Translations under genes and position numbers: made by a program
The notes under the pieces: generated by a model
Told to the model about the DNA's origin: nothing
What the model saw: only the letters and a program-made list of their open reading frames with translations
Database searches by the model: none
In this document: piece by piece, positions 27,462 to 36,579 of the stretch
How positions within the stretch are numbered: the first letter of the stretch is position 1
How the letters are laid out: the number at the start of each line of letters is the position of its first letter
Origin: Lachnospiraceae bacterium
GTDB lineage: Bacteria; Bacillota; Clostridia; Lachnospirales; Lachnospiraceae
Assembly: GCA_014799465.1 (NCBI GenBank)
Contig: JAAVHZ010000001.1
Coordinates: 1-64,000 of the forward strand
Direction: 5' to 3'
DNA length: 64,000 nucleotides

Positions 27462-27467
27462 CCAATT

Positions 27468-27800
27468 TTAATAAGGCATTACCACACCGAAGTATTTCTC
27501 TGCCTTAATATTATCTATTATTTTATAATCATTATTATTATTAAGCACCAGCCATGCATGACTTCTCCATATTCCATCCTCCGTAAGTATAAATCCTGAT
27601 ACTACACGTATATTTTCGTCATCTTCATCACGATTCATATACAGCCTTGATGTTCCCCCCGGTCCAATCATAACATCATAATCAAGCAAATGACCAAATT
27701 TTATAATTTCCTCGCTTACATTTTCAGGAATATTTACACCCTTTCCCCCAATTGAAAGTAATTTGACTACTAATTCATCTTTGTTATCAGTTTCTGGCAT
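27468..27800 (-). CDS. Hypothetical protein
   Basis: A 110-residue acidic soluble protein of unknown family (MPETDNKDELVVKLLSIGGK...). It is globular with a GPGGTSRLYMNRDEDDEN segment and a W-containing beta region. The ATG at 27800 has AGGAGAGG before it, while the longer open frame to 27854 lacks a ribosome site. A strong terminator follows at once. It may be cotranscribed with the upstream surface-protein gene (219 bp away). Confidence 0.65.
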   Translation of the reverse strand: MPETDNKDELVVKLLSIGGKGVNIPENVSEEIIKFGHLLDYDVMIGPGGTSRLYMNRDEDDENIRVVSGFILTEDGIWRSHAWLVLNNNNDYKIIDNIKAEKYFGVVMPY

Positions 27801-28018
27801 GTTTTCCTCTCCTATCAATGTATTTTCTTCTTCAAAATAACATAGTATTTTCAATAGGTCAAGGGGTTTTGTCTTTTAATCAATAAATTTATGTTTTTAT
27901 TTAAATAATTCCTCAATTTTCTTACCATTCACATCTATATACAGCTGTCTGTAAGCATATTCTGCATCTTTTCATTGAAGGTACTTTCTGTTATATTAAT
28001 ACGTCATACTGTTACCGG

Positions 28019-30175
28019 CTATTCTGTACTTGGTTCTTCCGTAGTATTCACCATTCCATCACTGCATACTGTTCCTGCATATGTATAGAGATTGGATAAT
28101 GACAGATTCAGATTCAAAGCCACTCGCACACCATTATCACTGTTACTGACATAATATCCTAAATTGCTGATGCAGCCTTCACAGTTAACATTTGCTGCAT
28201 TACTACTATATCCTCCCGGCGAACGAAGCCACCACAGGCAATTGCCTTTGTCTAATGTACTGCTAAACACTCCCATTGCCTTTGCATAATCACTGCTTTT
28301 GCTTCCTCTTGATATATCATCTACAAAATAATCCGGTGAAAATCCATATGTCTTTGCTTCTTTTGTACAAATCTCTAATTCCGACAGCAGAAACAGTTTA
28401 TCCATAGTGTTATTTCCGCCTTCAATATCATAATACATGTTAGCATAATTCGCCACATTGGTATCTTCTATTGCTGACTGTTCTTCAATAGTAAATGCAC
28501 TGTCTATAAAGTTACTGCTGCTGTAATTTATACCTTCCTGATTCATATCAGCATTATATCCGTTCAGCCAGCTTCTTATTGTACTTGTCTCCCATGTCGT
28601 ATCTTCATATTCTGTATTATATTCTTTGTCATCAAGTACAATGTCTGACAACATCATTGCACTATCTCCATCCGTTTTCAGAACCCTCCATTTAATAGGT
28701 TCATACTTGAAATAATGGTATGTTGTATCATCTTCCCAGTTATAACGATTTTCATCTCCACTTGTGGCATAAGTTGCATCACCTTTTAACATCCTGTGGT
28801 ACTTTGTGCCGCTTACAACATTGTTATAAATAACATTGTCATTCATGACATTGTTATTTATAACAATATCTCCATTGTCATCCCAGCCTTCCGCTCTCTG
28901 TAATACATCATATTCACTGTCTGTTTTTTTAATCTCCGTCTGCGGATAGCTTCCGAAATACACGCAGTCCCATTTTACATTCTGTCCTTCCTGTGCATCT
29001 GCTACCTTTACAATTTGGGGATTTGATATATTTTTTTCTACCTTTTCACTTTCAGCTATAATTCCATCACTGCATACTGTTCCTGCGTATGTGTAGAGAT
29101 TAGATGATGACAGATTCAGATTCAAAGCCACTCGCACACCATTATAATTGCTGTCTACACTATGGCCGTAATAGTTAATGTCGCCATAAATGCCTACAAA
29201 TGCTGCAGTAAAACTATAGCTTCCTGGCGAACGAAGCCACCAGCGGCAGTTTCCTTCTATCGCTATATCGCTATATACTCCCATTGCCTTTGCATAATCA
29301 CTGCTCTTACATCTTCTTGCCTCATCATAAGTTCCTGTGTCTTGTGCAAATCCATATACGGATGCAGTATCAGCATATACTTCTGACATCGACAAGAGGA
29401 ACAGTTTATCCATGGTATTCTTTATACCATTGGTATTCTTTATACCATTTATGTTATTTCCACCTTCAGTATTATAACTCAGATTATCATTATTTACTAC
29501 ATTGGTATCTACTATTGCTGACTGTTCTTCGATAGTAAATGCACTGTCCATAAAGTTACTGTTGCTGTAGTCTATACTTTCTTGATTCATGTCAGCATTA
29601 TATCCGTTCAGCCAGCTTCTCATTGTGCAGATTTCCCATGTCATTGTATCTTTCCATTCTGCATTATATTTTCTGTCATCCAGAACAATATCTGACAGCA
29701 GCATTGCACTATCGCCATCTGTTTTCAACACCCTCCATTTAACAGATTCATACCTGAAATAATGGTATGTTGTATAGTCTTCCCAGTCATAATTACCTTT
29801 TTCTCCACTTGTGGCATAAGTTGCATCACTTCTTAACATTCTGCGGTATTTTCTACCGTTTATACCATTGTTATAAATAACAATATCTCCATTATCATCC
29901 CATCCCTCCGCACTCTGCAGTGCCTCATACTCATCATCCGTACTTTTTACCTCTGTCTGTGGATAACTTCCAAACCACACACAGTCCCAGGTAACCTTCT
30001 GCCCTGCACACATTGCATCCATATCCACAACCGGATTATGCAGTACTGCTTCTTTCACTTCTTTTACCCCGATTAAGTTCCCTATCATACCTGACAGTAT
30101 GCCAAATACACTCAAAATTACCAGCATCACACCTAGCAGACATAATAATATTCTTTTTGTTCTATTTTCCTGCAT
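28019..30175 (-). CDS. Surface-anchored protein with two DUF6273 domains, hypervariable blocks (paralog A)
   Basis: A 718-residue protein. An N-terminal signal anchor (about residues 8-36) is followed by two tandem copies of a domain of about 330 residues, beginning TWDCVWFGSYPQTEV and KWDCVYFGSYPQTEI and ending NGVRVALNLNLS. This layout matches DUF6273 (C-type-lectin-like fold in my reading). Each copy contains WWLRSPG followed by about 27 residues that differ from every other copy (residues 319-345 and 655-681), while flanks are nearly identical. The variable codons almost all end in T or C. An 18-bp tandem duplication (29414-29449) gives NGIKNTNGIKNT. A paralog lies 594 bp upstream on the same strand. 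The role is probably ligand or surface binding; no enzyme motif is seen. Confidence 0.8.
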   Translation of the reverse strand: MQENRTKRILLCLLGVMLVILSVFGILSGMIGNLIGVKEVKEAVLHNPVVDMDAMCAGQKVTWDCVWFGSYPQTEVKSTDDEYEALQSAEGWDDNGDIVIYNNGINGRKYRRMLRSDATYATSGEKGNYDWEDYTTYHYFRYESVKWRVLKTDGDSAMLLSDIVLDDRKYNAEWKDTMTWEICTMRSWLNGYNADMNQESIDYSNSNFMDSAFTIEEQSAIVDTNVVNNDNLSYNTEGGNNINGIKNTNGIKNTMDKLFLLSMSEVYADTASVYGFAQDTGTYDEARRCKSSDYAKAMGVYSDIAIEGNCRWWLRSPGSYSFTAAFVGIYGDINYYGHSVDSNYNGVRVALNLNLSSSNLYTYAGTVCSDGIIAESEKVEKNISNPQIVKVADAQEGQNVKWDCVYFGSYPQTEIKKTDSEYDVLQRAEGWDDNGDIVINNNVMNDNVIYNNVVSGTKYHRMLKGDATYATSGDENRYNWEDDTTYHYFKYEPIKWRVLKTDGDSAMMLSDIVLDDKEYNTEYEDTTWETSTIRSWLNGYNADMNQEGINYSSSNFIDSAFTIEEQSAIEDTNVANYANMYYDIEGGNNTMDKLFLLSELEICTKEAKTYGFSPDYFVDDISRGSKSSDYAKAMGVFSSTLDKGNCLWWLRSPGGYSSNAANVNCEGCISNLGYYVSNSDNGVRVALNLNLSLSNLYTYAGTVCSDGMVNTTEEPSTE
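28133..28213 (-). other. Hypervariable block A2 (DUF6273 paralog A, second domain)
   Basis: 27 codons between WWLRSPG and GVRVALNLNLS. Protein reads GYSSNAANVNCEGCISNLGY and on to VSNSDN. 21 of 27 codons end in a pyrimidine; the exceptions include the invariant Ala codons and GGA, GAA and TTA. Confidence 0.7.
29141..29221 (-). other. Hypervariable block A1 (DUF6273 paralog A, first domain)
   Basis: 27 codons reading SYSFTAAFVGIYGDINYYGH and on to SVDSNYN. Every variable codon ends in T or C; only the invariant Ala and Val codons end in A. Confidence 0.7.
29414..29449. repeat. 18-bp tandem duplication inside paralog A
   Basis: GGTATTCTTTATACCATT occurs twice in a row without mismatch and adds six residues in frame. 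The paralog lacks it, so it is a recent expansion. Confidence 0.85.
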
Positions 30176-30514
30176 ATCCTCTGCCTCTCATGATTTAAAA
30201 TCTAATTTTAATTTACAATTCTGTTTAATTATAAATGTAATTCCACTTAACAGTATGAGTCAGAAATTTTTACAGCCTTTTTAATAAAAAGACAACTATC
30301 AATAAATGTTTCCGTATCTTTGATTTACCATAACACATTTCGTCCATTATACTCCCTTCCTCTATATTACATAATGTCTGGAGGTCTAATTTAGTCGATT
30401 ATACCACAGCACTGTCTGCATTTGTACTGTTTACTATATTATATATCTGTTAGCAACATTTTTCTACAAGCTATAGTTGTTAAATACTTCATATGTACAA
30501 AATATCTGACTTAG

Positions 30515-30640
30515 GAAAAATTCACAGAACTTATTGGTGCATCTGCCGACTATCTGCTATGCGGATACGAACAGATTAACTCACAAAAAACAGCACTGGC
30601 AATATCCTGCCAATACTGTTTGAATATATCTATTATATAG
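30515..30640 (+). pseudogene. Possible remnant of an XRE-family regulator
   Basis: An open stretch of 41 codons without a start. TELIGASADYLLCGYE resembles the last helix of Cro/C1-type HTH domains (typically GVSxDYLLG). It is interrupted by stops on both sides and runs through the paralog B terminator on the other strand. Confidence 0.3.
30585..30618 (-). terminator. Terminator of DUF6273 paralog B
   Basis: On the minus strand CAGTATTGGCA / TGCCAGTGCTG pairs over 11 bp with two G-U pairs and is followed by six T. It lies about 150 bp after the stop at 30770. Confidence 0.65.
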
Positions 30641-30769
30641 AGGTTAATATACCGCATTTCTCATCTTTTAATTTAAAGCTGCCTGCCAATTTTACCTTTG
30701 TTACTGTATTTTTCTTTGAATTTACTTCTATAATCTGAAGTTTCTTTACTTATGTTTTTTATTTGCCGG

Positions 30770-32890
30770 CTATTCTGTACTTGGTTCTTCCGTAGTATTC
30801 ACCGTTCCATCACTGCATACTGTCCCTGCATATGTGTAGAGATTGGATAATGACAGATTCAGATTCAAAGCCACTCGCACACCAATATCACCTTTATCGA
30901 CATGGAAACCATAATCGCCGTCGCCGATACAGGTTACAAATGCCGCACTACTACTATTGTCGCCCGGCGAGCGAAGCCACCAGACGCAGTTGCCTTTACA
31001 ATCTGTTGATGTACTGCTAAACACTCCCATTGCCTTTGCATAATCACTGCTTTTACTTTCTCTTGATATATCATCTACAAAATAATCCGGTGAAAATCCA
31101 TATGTCTTTGCTTCTTTTGTACAAATCTCTAATTCCGACAGCAGAAACAGTTTATCCATAGTGTTATTTTCGCCTTCAATACCGTAATACATGTTAGCAT
31201 AATTCGCCACATTGGTATCTTCTATTGCTGACCGCTCTTCGATAGTAAATGCACTGTCTATAAAGTTACTGCTGCTGTAACTTATACCTTCCTGATTCAT
31301 ATCAGCATTATATCCGTTCAGCCAGCTTCTTATTGTACTTGTCTCCCATGTTGTATCTTCATATTCTGTATTATATTCTCTGTCATCAAGTACAATGTCT
31401 GACAACATCATTGCACTATCTCCATCCGTTTTCAGAACTCTCCATTTAATAGGTTCATACCTAAAATAATGGTATGTTGTATCATCTTCCCAGTTATAAT
31501 AATTTACGTTTCCACTTATGGCATAAGTTGCATCACCTTTTAACATCCTGCGGTACTTTGTGCCGCTTACAACATTGTTATTTATAACATTGTCATTCAT
31601 GACATTGTTATTTATAACAATATCTCCATTGTCATCCCAGCCTTCCGCTCTCTGTAATACAGCATATTCACTGTCTGCTTTTTTTATCTCCGTCTGCGGA
31701 TAGCTGCCGAAATACACGCAGTCCCATTTTACATTCTGCCCTTCTTGTGCATCTGCTACCTTTACAATTCTTGGATTTGATATATTTTCTTCTGCTTTTT
31801 CACTTTCAGTTATAATTCCATCACTGCATACTGTTCCTGCATATGTGTAGAGATTGGATGATGACAGATTCAGATTCAAAGCCACTCGCACCCCATTAGC
31901 ACGGAAGTCGACACTATAGCCGTAGTTGTTAATGTAGCCGCAATTGTTGACATAAGCTGCAAGATAACTGTAATTGCCCAGCGAGCGAAGCCACCAGTAG
32001 CAGTTTCCTTCTATCTCTATATCACTATATACTCCCATTGCCTTTGCATAATCACTGCTCTTACATCTTCTTGCCTCATCATAAGTTCCTCTGTCTTGTG
32101 CAAATCCATATATAGATGCAGTATCAGTATATACTTCTAACTCTGACAACAGGAACAGTTTATCTATAGCATTATTTCCACCTTCAGTATCATAATTCAG
32201 ATTATCATTATTTACTACATTGGTATCTGCTATTGCTGACTGTTCTTCAGTCGTAAATGCACTGTCTATAAAGTTACTGTTGCTGTAGTCTATACCTTTC
32301 CGATTCATGTCAGCATTATATCCGTTCAGCCAGCTCCTTATTGTGCTGACTTCCCATGTTGTATCTTTCCGTTCTGTATTATAGTTTCTGTCATCCAGAA
32401 CAATATCTGATAACAACATTGCACTATCGCCATCTATTTTCAATACCCTCCATTTAACAGGCTCATATTTAAAATAATGATATGTTGTATCGTCTTCCCA
32501 ATCATAATAACCTTTTTCTCCACTTGTGACATAAGTTGCATCACTTCTTAACACTCTGCGGTATTTTGTACCGTTTATACCATTGTTATAAATAACAATA
32601 TCTCCATTATCATCCCATCCCTCCGCACTCTGCAGAGCCCCATACTCACCATCTGTACTTTTTACCTCCGTCTGCGGATAACTTCCAAACCATACGCAGT
32701 CCCAGGTAACCTTCTGCCCTGCACACATTGCATCCATATCCACCACAGGATTATGCAGCACTGCTTCTTTCACTTCTTTTACCCTGATTAAATTACCTAT
32801 CATATCTGATAGTATGCCAAATACACCCAAAAGTACCAGCACTACACTCATCAGGCATGGTAATATAATTTTTGCTGTACTCTTCTGCAT
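30770..32890 (-). CDS. Surface-anchored protein with two DUF6273 domains, hypervariable blocks (paralog B)
   Basis: A 706-residue paralog of the protein at 28019-30175, near-identical over most of its length including the signal anchor (LMSVVLVLLGVFGILSDMIG). Its two variable blocks (residues 306-332 and 644-669) differ strongly from each other and from paralog A, while flanking segments such as SDYAKAMGV and GVRVALNLNLSxSNLYTYAG are conserved. Its first block begins WWLRSLG instead of WWLRSPG. AGGAGATAAAG precedes the ATG. It is transcribed in the same direction as paralog A, with its own terminator in between. No enzyme motif is seen; a binding role is inferred from the fold. Confidence 0.8.
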   Translation of the reverse strand: MQKSTAKIILPCLMSVVLVLLGVFGILSDMIGNLIRVKEVKEAVLHNPVVDMDAMCAGQKVTWDCVWFGSYPQTEVKSTDGEYGALQSAEGWDDNGDIVIYNNGINGTKYRRVLRSDATYVTSGEKGYYDWEDDTTYHYFKYEPVKWRVLKIDGDSAMLLSDIVLDDRNYNTERKDTTWEVSTIRSWLNGYNADMNRKGIDYSNSNFIDSAFTTEEQSAIADTNVVNNDNLNYDTEGGNNAIDKLFLLSELEVYTDTASIYGFAQDRGTYDEARRCKSSDYAKAMGVYSDIEIEGNCYWWLRSLGNYSYLAAYVNNCGYINNYGYSVDFRANGVRVALNLNLSSSNLYTYAGTVCSDGIITESEKAEENISNPRIVKVADAQEGQNVKWDCVYFGSYPQTEIKKADSEYAVLQRAEGWDDNGDIVINNNVMNDNVINNNVVSGTKYRRMLKGDATYAISGNVNYYNWEDDTTYHYFRYEPIKWRVLKTDGDSAMMLSDIVLDDREYNTEYEDTTWETSTIRSWLNGYNADMNQEGISYSSSNFIDSAFTIEERSAIEDTNVANYANMYYGIEGENNTMDKLFLLSELEICTKEAKTYGFSPDYFVDDISRESKSSDYAKAMGVFSSTSTDCKGNCVWWLRSPGDNSSSAAFVTCIGDGDYGFHVDKGDIGVRVALNLNLSLSNLYTYAGTVCSDGTVNTTEEPSTE
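30884..30961 (-). other. Hypervariable block B2 (DUF6273 paralog B, second domain)
   Basis: 26 codons reading DNSSSAAFVTCIGDGDYGFH and on to VDKGDI, one codon shorter than the others. 22 of 26 codons end in T or C; exceptions are the Ala, Val and one Lys codon. Confidence 0.7.
31895..31975 (-). other. Hypervariable block B1 (DUF6273 paralog B, first domain)
   Basis: 27 codons reading NYSYLAAYVNNCGYINNYGY and on to SVDFRAN. 26 of 27 codons end in T or C, and many are AAC or AAT. It is therefore closest to what an unmutated Asn-rich template would look like. Confidence 0.7.
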
Positions 32891-32959
32891 TCACTTTATC
32901 TCCTATGATTTAAAATCCAATTACATATATCCCGCTTAATTGTAAATGCCCATTATAAC

Positions 32960-34657
32960 CTACTCTCCCAGCTTCACAAGGCAATCCTTTCCATGAAATG
33001 CGATTCCATACCGTATAACCTGCCCATAACCGTCATCATTCAGCTCCCTTGCATATCCTCTGTCCTCTATCTGTTTTAATGCATCCCCGGCACGCCTGTC
33101 AAGCTCATCAAACTTCTCCGCTATCTTAAATTCAATGACAAATGCCGCCTTTCTTCTGGTAAGCGGCTTTATGAATATATCGCTTCTTCCTCTGCCGCCC
33201 TCACGGTTGGATTTGACAATATACCCCTTCATTCCGGTAAGCACTCCTGCGATAAATCCATGGTAAAAGCTTTCATATGCATCATTAAAGCTTATGGTCT
33301 CCAACAACATGTCTGATAGCTCTTCTTCCATCTTTTGTACATCTTTATTGATGATTGCCGTAAACAATCCTGTCCTGTCCGTTTCATCCACTTTTTCATG
33401 AAACCATGTAAGAACCTTGTTGCGAAAGATATATCTTACTTCCTCATTCGGTATGGCAAGTTCCACATACTGCTGCTTTGTTCCCTCATCCATCCATGCA
33501 CGCACCTTGCGGAAGTATCCGGTAAAAAACATGAAGTTCCACAGATTGTCCATTGTCCTGTATACTTCATCATATGTAATGTCTTCATGTATAGGCTTTA
33601 TCAGTGTCCTGCCTTCTATCAGTCCCTCTATCTCTTCCTTTATCTCTTCATCTGCCAGCTCTATAAGTTTCCGCACAATACTGTTGGAGCTGGTATTTGC
33701 CCAGTAAGAGGATGGGTATCGGTCAATGCTGCTCTGAAGGTCATCCACAAACTGTATCAGACTCCACGGATTATATACATTTACATTTCCAAATACATAA
33801 CCATTGTACCATTCCCTGATAATATCGTACTTTTGCGGCATACTGTAATCTTCACACATTTTCACGACTTCTTTCTCCGTAAACCCAAAGTATTCATCAT
33901 ACTGTTCGTTCAGGATTGAGATAATTTTAAGATTATTCATTCCTGTGAATATTCTCTCTTTTGATATTCTCAGGCATCCGGTAATTACTGCAAACTCCAG
34001 ACTGCTGTTTGTCTTTAACGCAGACTCAAAAAGAGAACGTATGAAATCTGTCATTTCCGGATAAAAGTTTCTTTCATAGGCATTTTCCAACGGAACGTCA
34101 TATTCATCAATCAGTATTATGACTTTCCTTCCGTAATATTTTTCCATACACTGGGACAAGAATTTTAGTGAATCTGCAAAATCCTTTTTTTGTGCTGTCT
34201 CTGCCACGATTTTCTCATATCTCTCTCTGTCCGACTGAAGCATATCGCCCTGCAGAATGAAATAATGCCGTTTGTACTCTTCCGCTATCTGCCTTGCAAG
34301 CATGGCATATGCCATCTCAAAATCAGGCTGTTTGGCAGCTTTCAGTGAAAGGCTGATTACAGGATATTTTCCCATATAATTCAGATATTTTTCTCCGGCA
34401 TCCATTATCTTTAATCCATCAAAAAGATATCTGTTATCTTTCTTCTCTCCATTGTATCCTGTGGCATCCTCAAAAAAATATTGGAGCATACTCATATTCA
34501 GTGTCTTTCCAAACCGCCTTGGACATGTGAACAGGTTTACATCCGCTTTTTTGTCCAAAATCTCCCTGATTAGAAGAGTCTTATCTATATAATAATACCC
34601 TCTTGTAATTAACTTTTCAAAATTATCTACCCCTATAGGCAGTGGTTTGTAATCCAC
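32960..34657 (-). CDS. AAA-ATPase-like protein with C-terminal PD-(D/E)XK nuclease-like domain
   Basis: A 565-residue protein of the AAA-ATPase_like/PDDEXK_9 type common in gut Firmicutes and Bacteroidetes. The N-terminal part has LPIGVDNFEKLI, YYIDKT and a Walker-A-like CPRRFGKTLNMS; Walker B lies in VIILIDEYDVPLE. The C-terminal nuclease-like part has GRSDIFI and FVIEFKI (D...ExK). I chose GTG 34657 because GGAGGAGG precedes it; the ATG at 34675 contains that ribosome site. The biological role of the family is not established. It lies between the DUF6273 paralogs and the pyrophosphatase gene on the same strand. Confidence 0.82.
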   Translation of the reverse strand: MDYKPLPIGVDNFEKLITRGYYYIDKTLLIREILDKKADVNLFTCPRRFGKTLNMSMLQYFFEDATGYNGEKKDNRYLFDGLKIMDAGEKYLNYMGKYPVISLSLKAAKQPDFEMAYAMLARQIAEEYKRHYFILQGDMLQSDRERYEKIVAETAQKKDFADSLKFLSQCMEKYYGRKVIILIDEYDVPLENAYERNFYPEMTDFIRSLFESALKTNSSLEFAVITGCLRISKERIFTGMNNLKIISILNEQYDEYFGFTEKEVVKMCEDYSMPQKYDIIREWYNGYVFGNVNVYNPWSLIQFVDDLQSSIDRYPSSYWANTSSNSIVRKLIELADEEIKEEIEGLIEGRTLIKPIHEDITYDEVYRTMDNLWNFMFFTGYFRKVRAWMDEGTKQQYVELAIPNEEVRYIFRNKVLTWFHEKVDETDRTGLFTAIINKDVQKMEEELSDMLLETISFNDAYESFYHGFIAGVLTGMKGYIVKSNREGGRGRSDIFIKPLTRRKAAFVIEFKIAEKFDELDRRAGDALKQIEDRGYARELNDDGYGQVIRYGIAFHGKDCLVKLGE

Positions 34658-34699
34658 AGAATACACCTCCTCCATACACTTCTATACTTATATTACAAA

Positions 34700-36352
34700 T
34701 TATGAACGTGACGCCAATGTTTCCATTATTGCAGGAATAAGCTGCTTTTTCCTTGATACCATACCCTTTATGACCGCCGAACCATTCTCAGTCGTTACCC
34801 CGAATGACTCCTCAATAAGATGTTCCGCATCTTCTCCGGCACATAGTATTTCCGTAGATTCGTCAATAATGCTTGTAAGCATAAAATATATTATGTGAAC
34901 TCCATGCTCCTTATAAGCCCGCTCCAGATATGACATAAGTTTCTCTTTAATATCAGCCAGTTCATCCGTATTCATGGAATTTATCTGACCGACTCCAAGA
35001 GTTACTCCTTCCATTGAGAACTTTTTAAAATCCTGATAAAATATCTCTTCTGCCGACTTTGTTTTAAGATTACTTCCTGCCCTGAACATCTCTGATGCCA
35101 GTTCTTCCACATTGACCTCTGCTATATCAGCAAGACGTTCAGCCGCAAACCTGTCAACAGCAGTACAGGTAGGCGAACGATACATCAACGTATCAGACAA
35201 TATTGCAGAACAAAGTATTCCTGCGATATTTTTCGGAATCTCCTGACCATTCTCACAAAATAGCTGATATACAATAGTTGCCGTACATCCAAGAGGCTGG
35301 TTTCTAAAAAATACAGGTGACATAGTCTCTATAGAACCAAGCCTGTGGTGGTCAATTATCTCCAGAATCTCAGCTTCATCAAGTCCGTCTACTGCCTGAC
35401 TTTTCTCATTGTGGTCTACCATAATAACCTTTTTACGGTCTGCACTAAGGAGATTTCTGCGTGATATCATCCCTACATACTCTTCTCTTTTATTCACTAT
35501 CGGAAAATCCCTGAACCTCTTCTTTGCCATAACGCTTTTTATATCATCTGTAAATGCATCTGTCCTGAATGTTATAAGATTCTCCCTTGTCATAAAATAG
35601 CTGATTGCCATGCTCTGATTAATAAGCCTTGCCACTGTATATGTGTCATGCGGCGAGCTTATTACCGTACATCCATGCTCCTGTGCCAGTCTTTTTATAG
35701 TCATTGACACTGCTGCACCGTCACATACTATTATGCACCCTGCATTCATCTCTATTGCACAAAGCTGCGACTCATATCTGTTGCCCAGTATAACCAAATC
35801 ATCTTCTTTTATATAGTTTTCCATAAGGTCAGGATTCGCTGCTGCTATCAGTACCTTTCCTTTTGTATAATATTCGTCTTCATTTCCGACTATCATACTG
35901 CCTTCAAGTGTCTCAACTATATTACTGTACCTTGTATGTGCCCTTGACAAAATCTTGCTGTCATATACATCCATATATGATTCGGCTATATCTTCCGTAG
36001 TAATCACACCTTCAAGTCTTCCATGCTTTGTGACCGGAAGTGTAACCACATTCAGTTCCTTCATCAGCGACCATGCCTTTTTCAGGGAAATGTTTCTATC
36101 CACACCTTCAGTCTCTCTTATGGAAATATCTTTAATCTGAGTCCTTACATCCGCAATATATTCCGGAACAGCCATATTAAATCTATTAAGTACATATCTG
36201 GTCTCTTCGTTAATTTCTCCTGCCCTTCTTGGAACATATGAATGTTCTCCCACCTGATTTTTCAAATATGAATACGCTATGGCTGAACAGATAGAATCTG
36301 TATCAGGATTCTTATGTCCTATAACATATACTTGATTATTCCTTAAAGCCAT
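34700..36352 (-). CDS. ppaC: Manganese-dependent inorganic pyrophosphatase with CBS/DRTGG insert
   Basis: A 550-residue family II pyrophosphatase hydrolysing PPi to phosphate. DHH-phosphoesterase motifs are GHKNPDTDS (residues 12-20), MVDHNE and IIDHHRLG; the C-terminal DHHA2 part has RKKQLIPAI. Compared with the usual 310-residue enzyme, about 240 residues are inserted after the first motif. The insert contains a CBS pair (VVTLPVTKHGRLEGVITTED and FPIVNKREEYVGMIS) around a DRTGG-like domain, so activity is probably controlled by adenine nucleotides. GAGGAAGG precedes the ATG. A small membrane protein gene ends 14 bp upstream, suggesting one operon. Confidence 0.93.
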   Translation of the reverse strand: MALRNNQVYVIGHKNPDTDSICSAIAYSYLKNQVGEHSYVPRRAGEINEETRYVLNRFNMAVPEYIADVRTQIKDISIRETEGVDRNISLKKAWSLMKELNVVTLPVTKHGRLEGVITTEDIAESYMDVYDSKILSRAHTRYSNIVETLEGSMIVGNEDEYYTKGKVLIAAANPDLMENYIKEDDLVILGNRYESQLCAIEMNAGCIIVCDGAAVSMTIKRLAQEHGCTVISSPHDTYTVARLINQSMAISYFMTRENLITFRTDAFTDDIKSVMAKKRFRDFPIVNKREEYVGMISRRNLLSADRKKVIMVDHNEKSQAVDGLDEAEILEIIDHHRLGSIETMSPVFFRNQPLGCTATIVYQLFCENGQEIPKNIAGILCSAILSDTLMYRSPTCTAVDRFAAERLADIAEVNVEELASEMFRAGSNLKTKSAEEIFYQDFKKFSMEGVTLGVGQINSMNTDELADIKEKLMSYLERAYKEHGVHIIYFMLTSIIDESTEILCAGEDAEHLIEESFGVTTENGSAVIKGMVSRKKQLIPAIMETLASRS

Positions 36353-36366
36353 TTAACCTTCCTCCA

Positions 36367-36579
36367 TCACTCATTTCCTGTTGTCTGTACTTCCTCAGTA
36401 ATCACTTCAGTCTCTCTGACTTTATTGACCTTTGACGTAAAACTGCTTTCCCCGTCCTTGTCCGTTGCCCTTATTACAACTATTACTCCAAGCATTATAA
36501 ATGTATATATCACTATTATTGATACCCATATTACATATGGCTTATTAAGCCTTATCCACATTTTTATTCTTTTTACCAT
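36367..36579 (-). CDS. Small single-span membrane protein
   Basis: A 70-residue protein with a basic N-terminus, one transmembrane helix (about residues 15-37) and a short polar tail rich in Glu and Thr. It overlaps the upstream membrane gene by 35 bp and lies 14 bp before the pyrophosphatase gene. Family and function are unknown. Confidence 0.6.
   Translation of the reverse strand: MVKRIKMWIRLNKPYVIWVSIIVIYTFIMLGVIVVIRATDKDGESSFTSKVNKVRETEVITEEVQTTGNE

Larger units (their letters stand above)
30176..30769. other. 594-bp intergenic region between the DUF6273 paralogs
   Basis: No intact gene. It holds the terminator of paralog B (30585-30618) and, on the plus strand, a short open remnant (30515-30640). 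The remnant reads EKFTELIGASADYLLCGYEQ, like the end of an XRE-type helix-turn-helix domain. I found no reverse transcriptase fragment and no copy of the hypervariable block here. Confidence 0.4.

Noticed and set aside
28800-28870. Short NNNV/NDNV repeats considered as a CRISPR-like or tandem array
   Set aside because: Units are short, imperfect and in frame inside a coding region, without spacers. They are coding repeats.
30176-30769. Possible template repeat or RNA of a diversity-generating retroelement
   Set aside because: I compared this region with the four variable blocks and saw no matching stretch. No reverse transcriptase motif is in any frame of the window.
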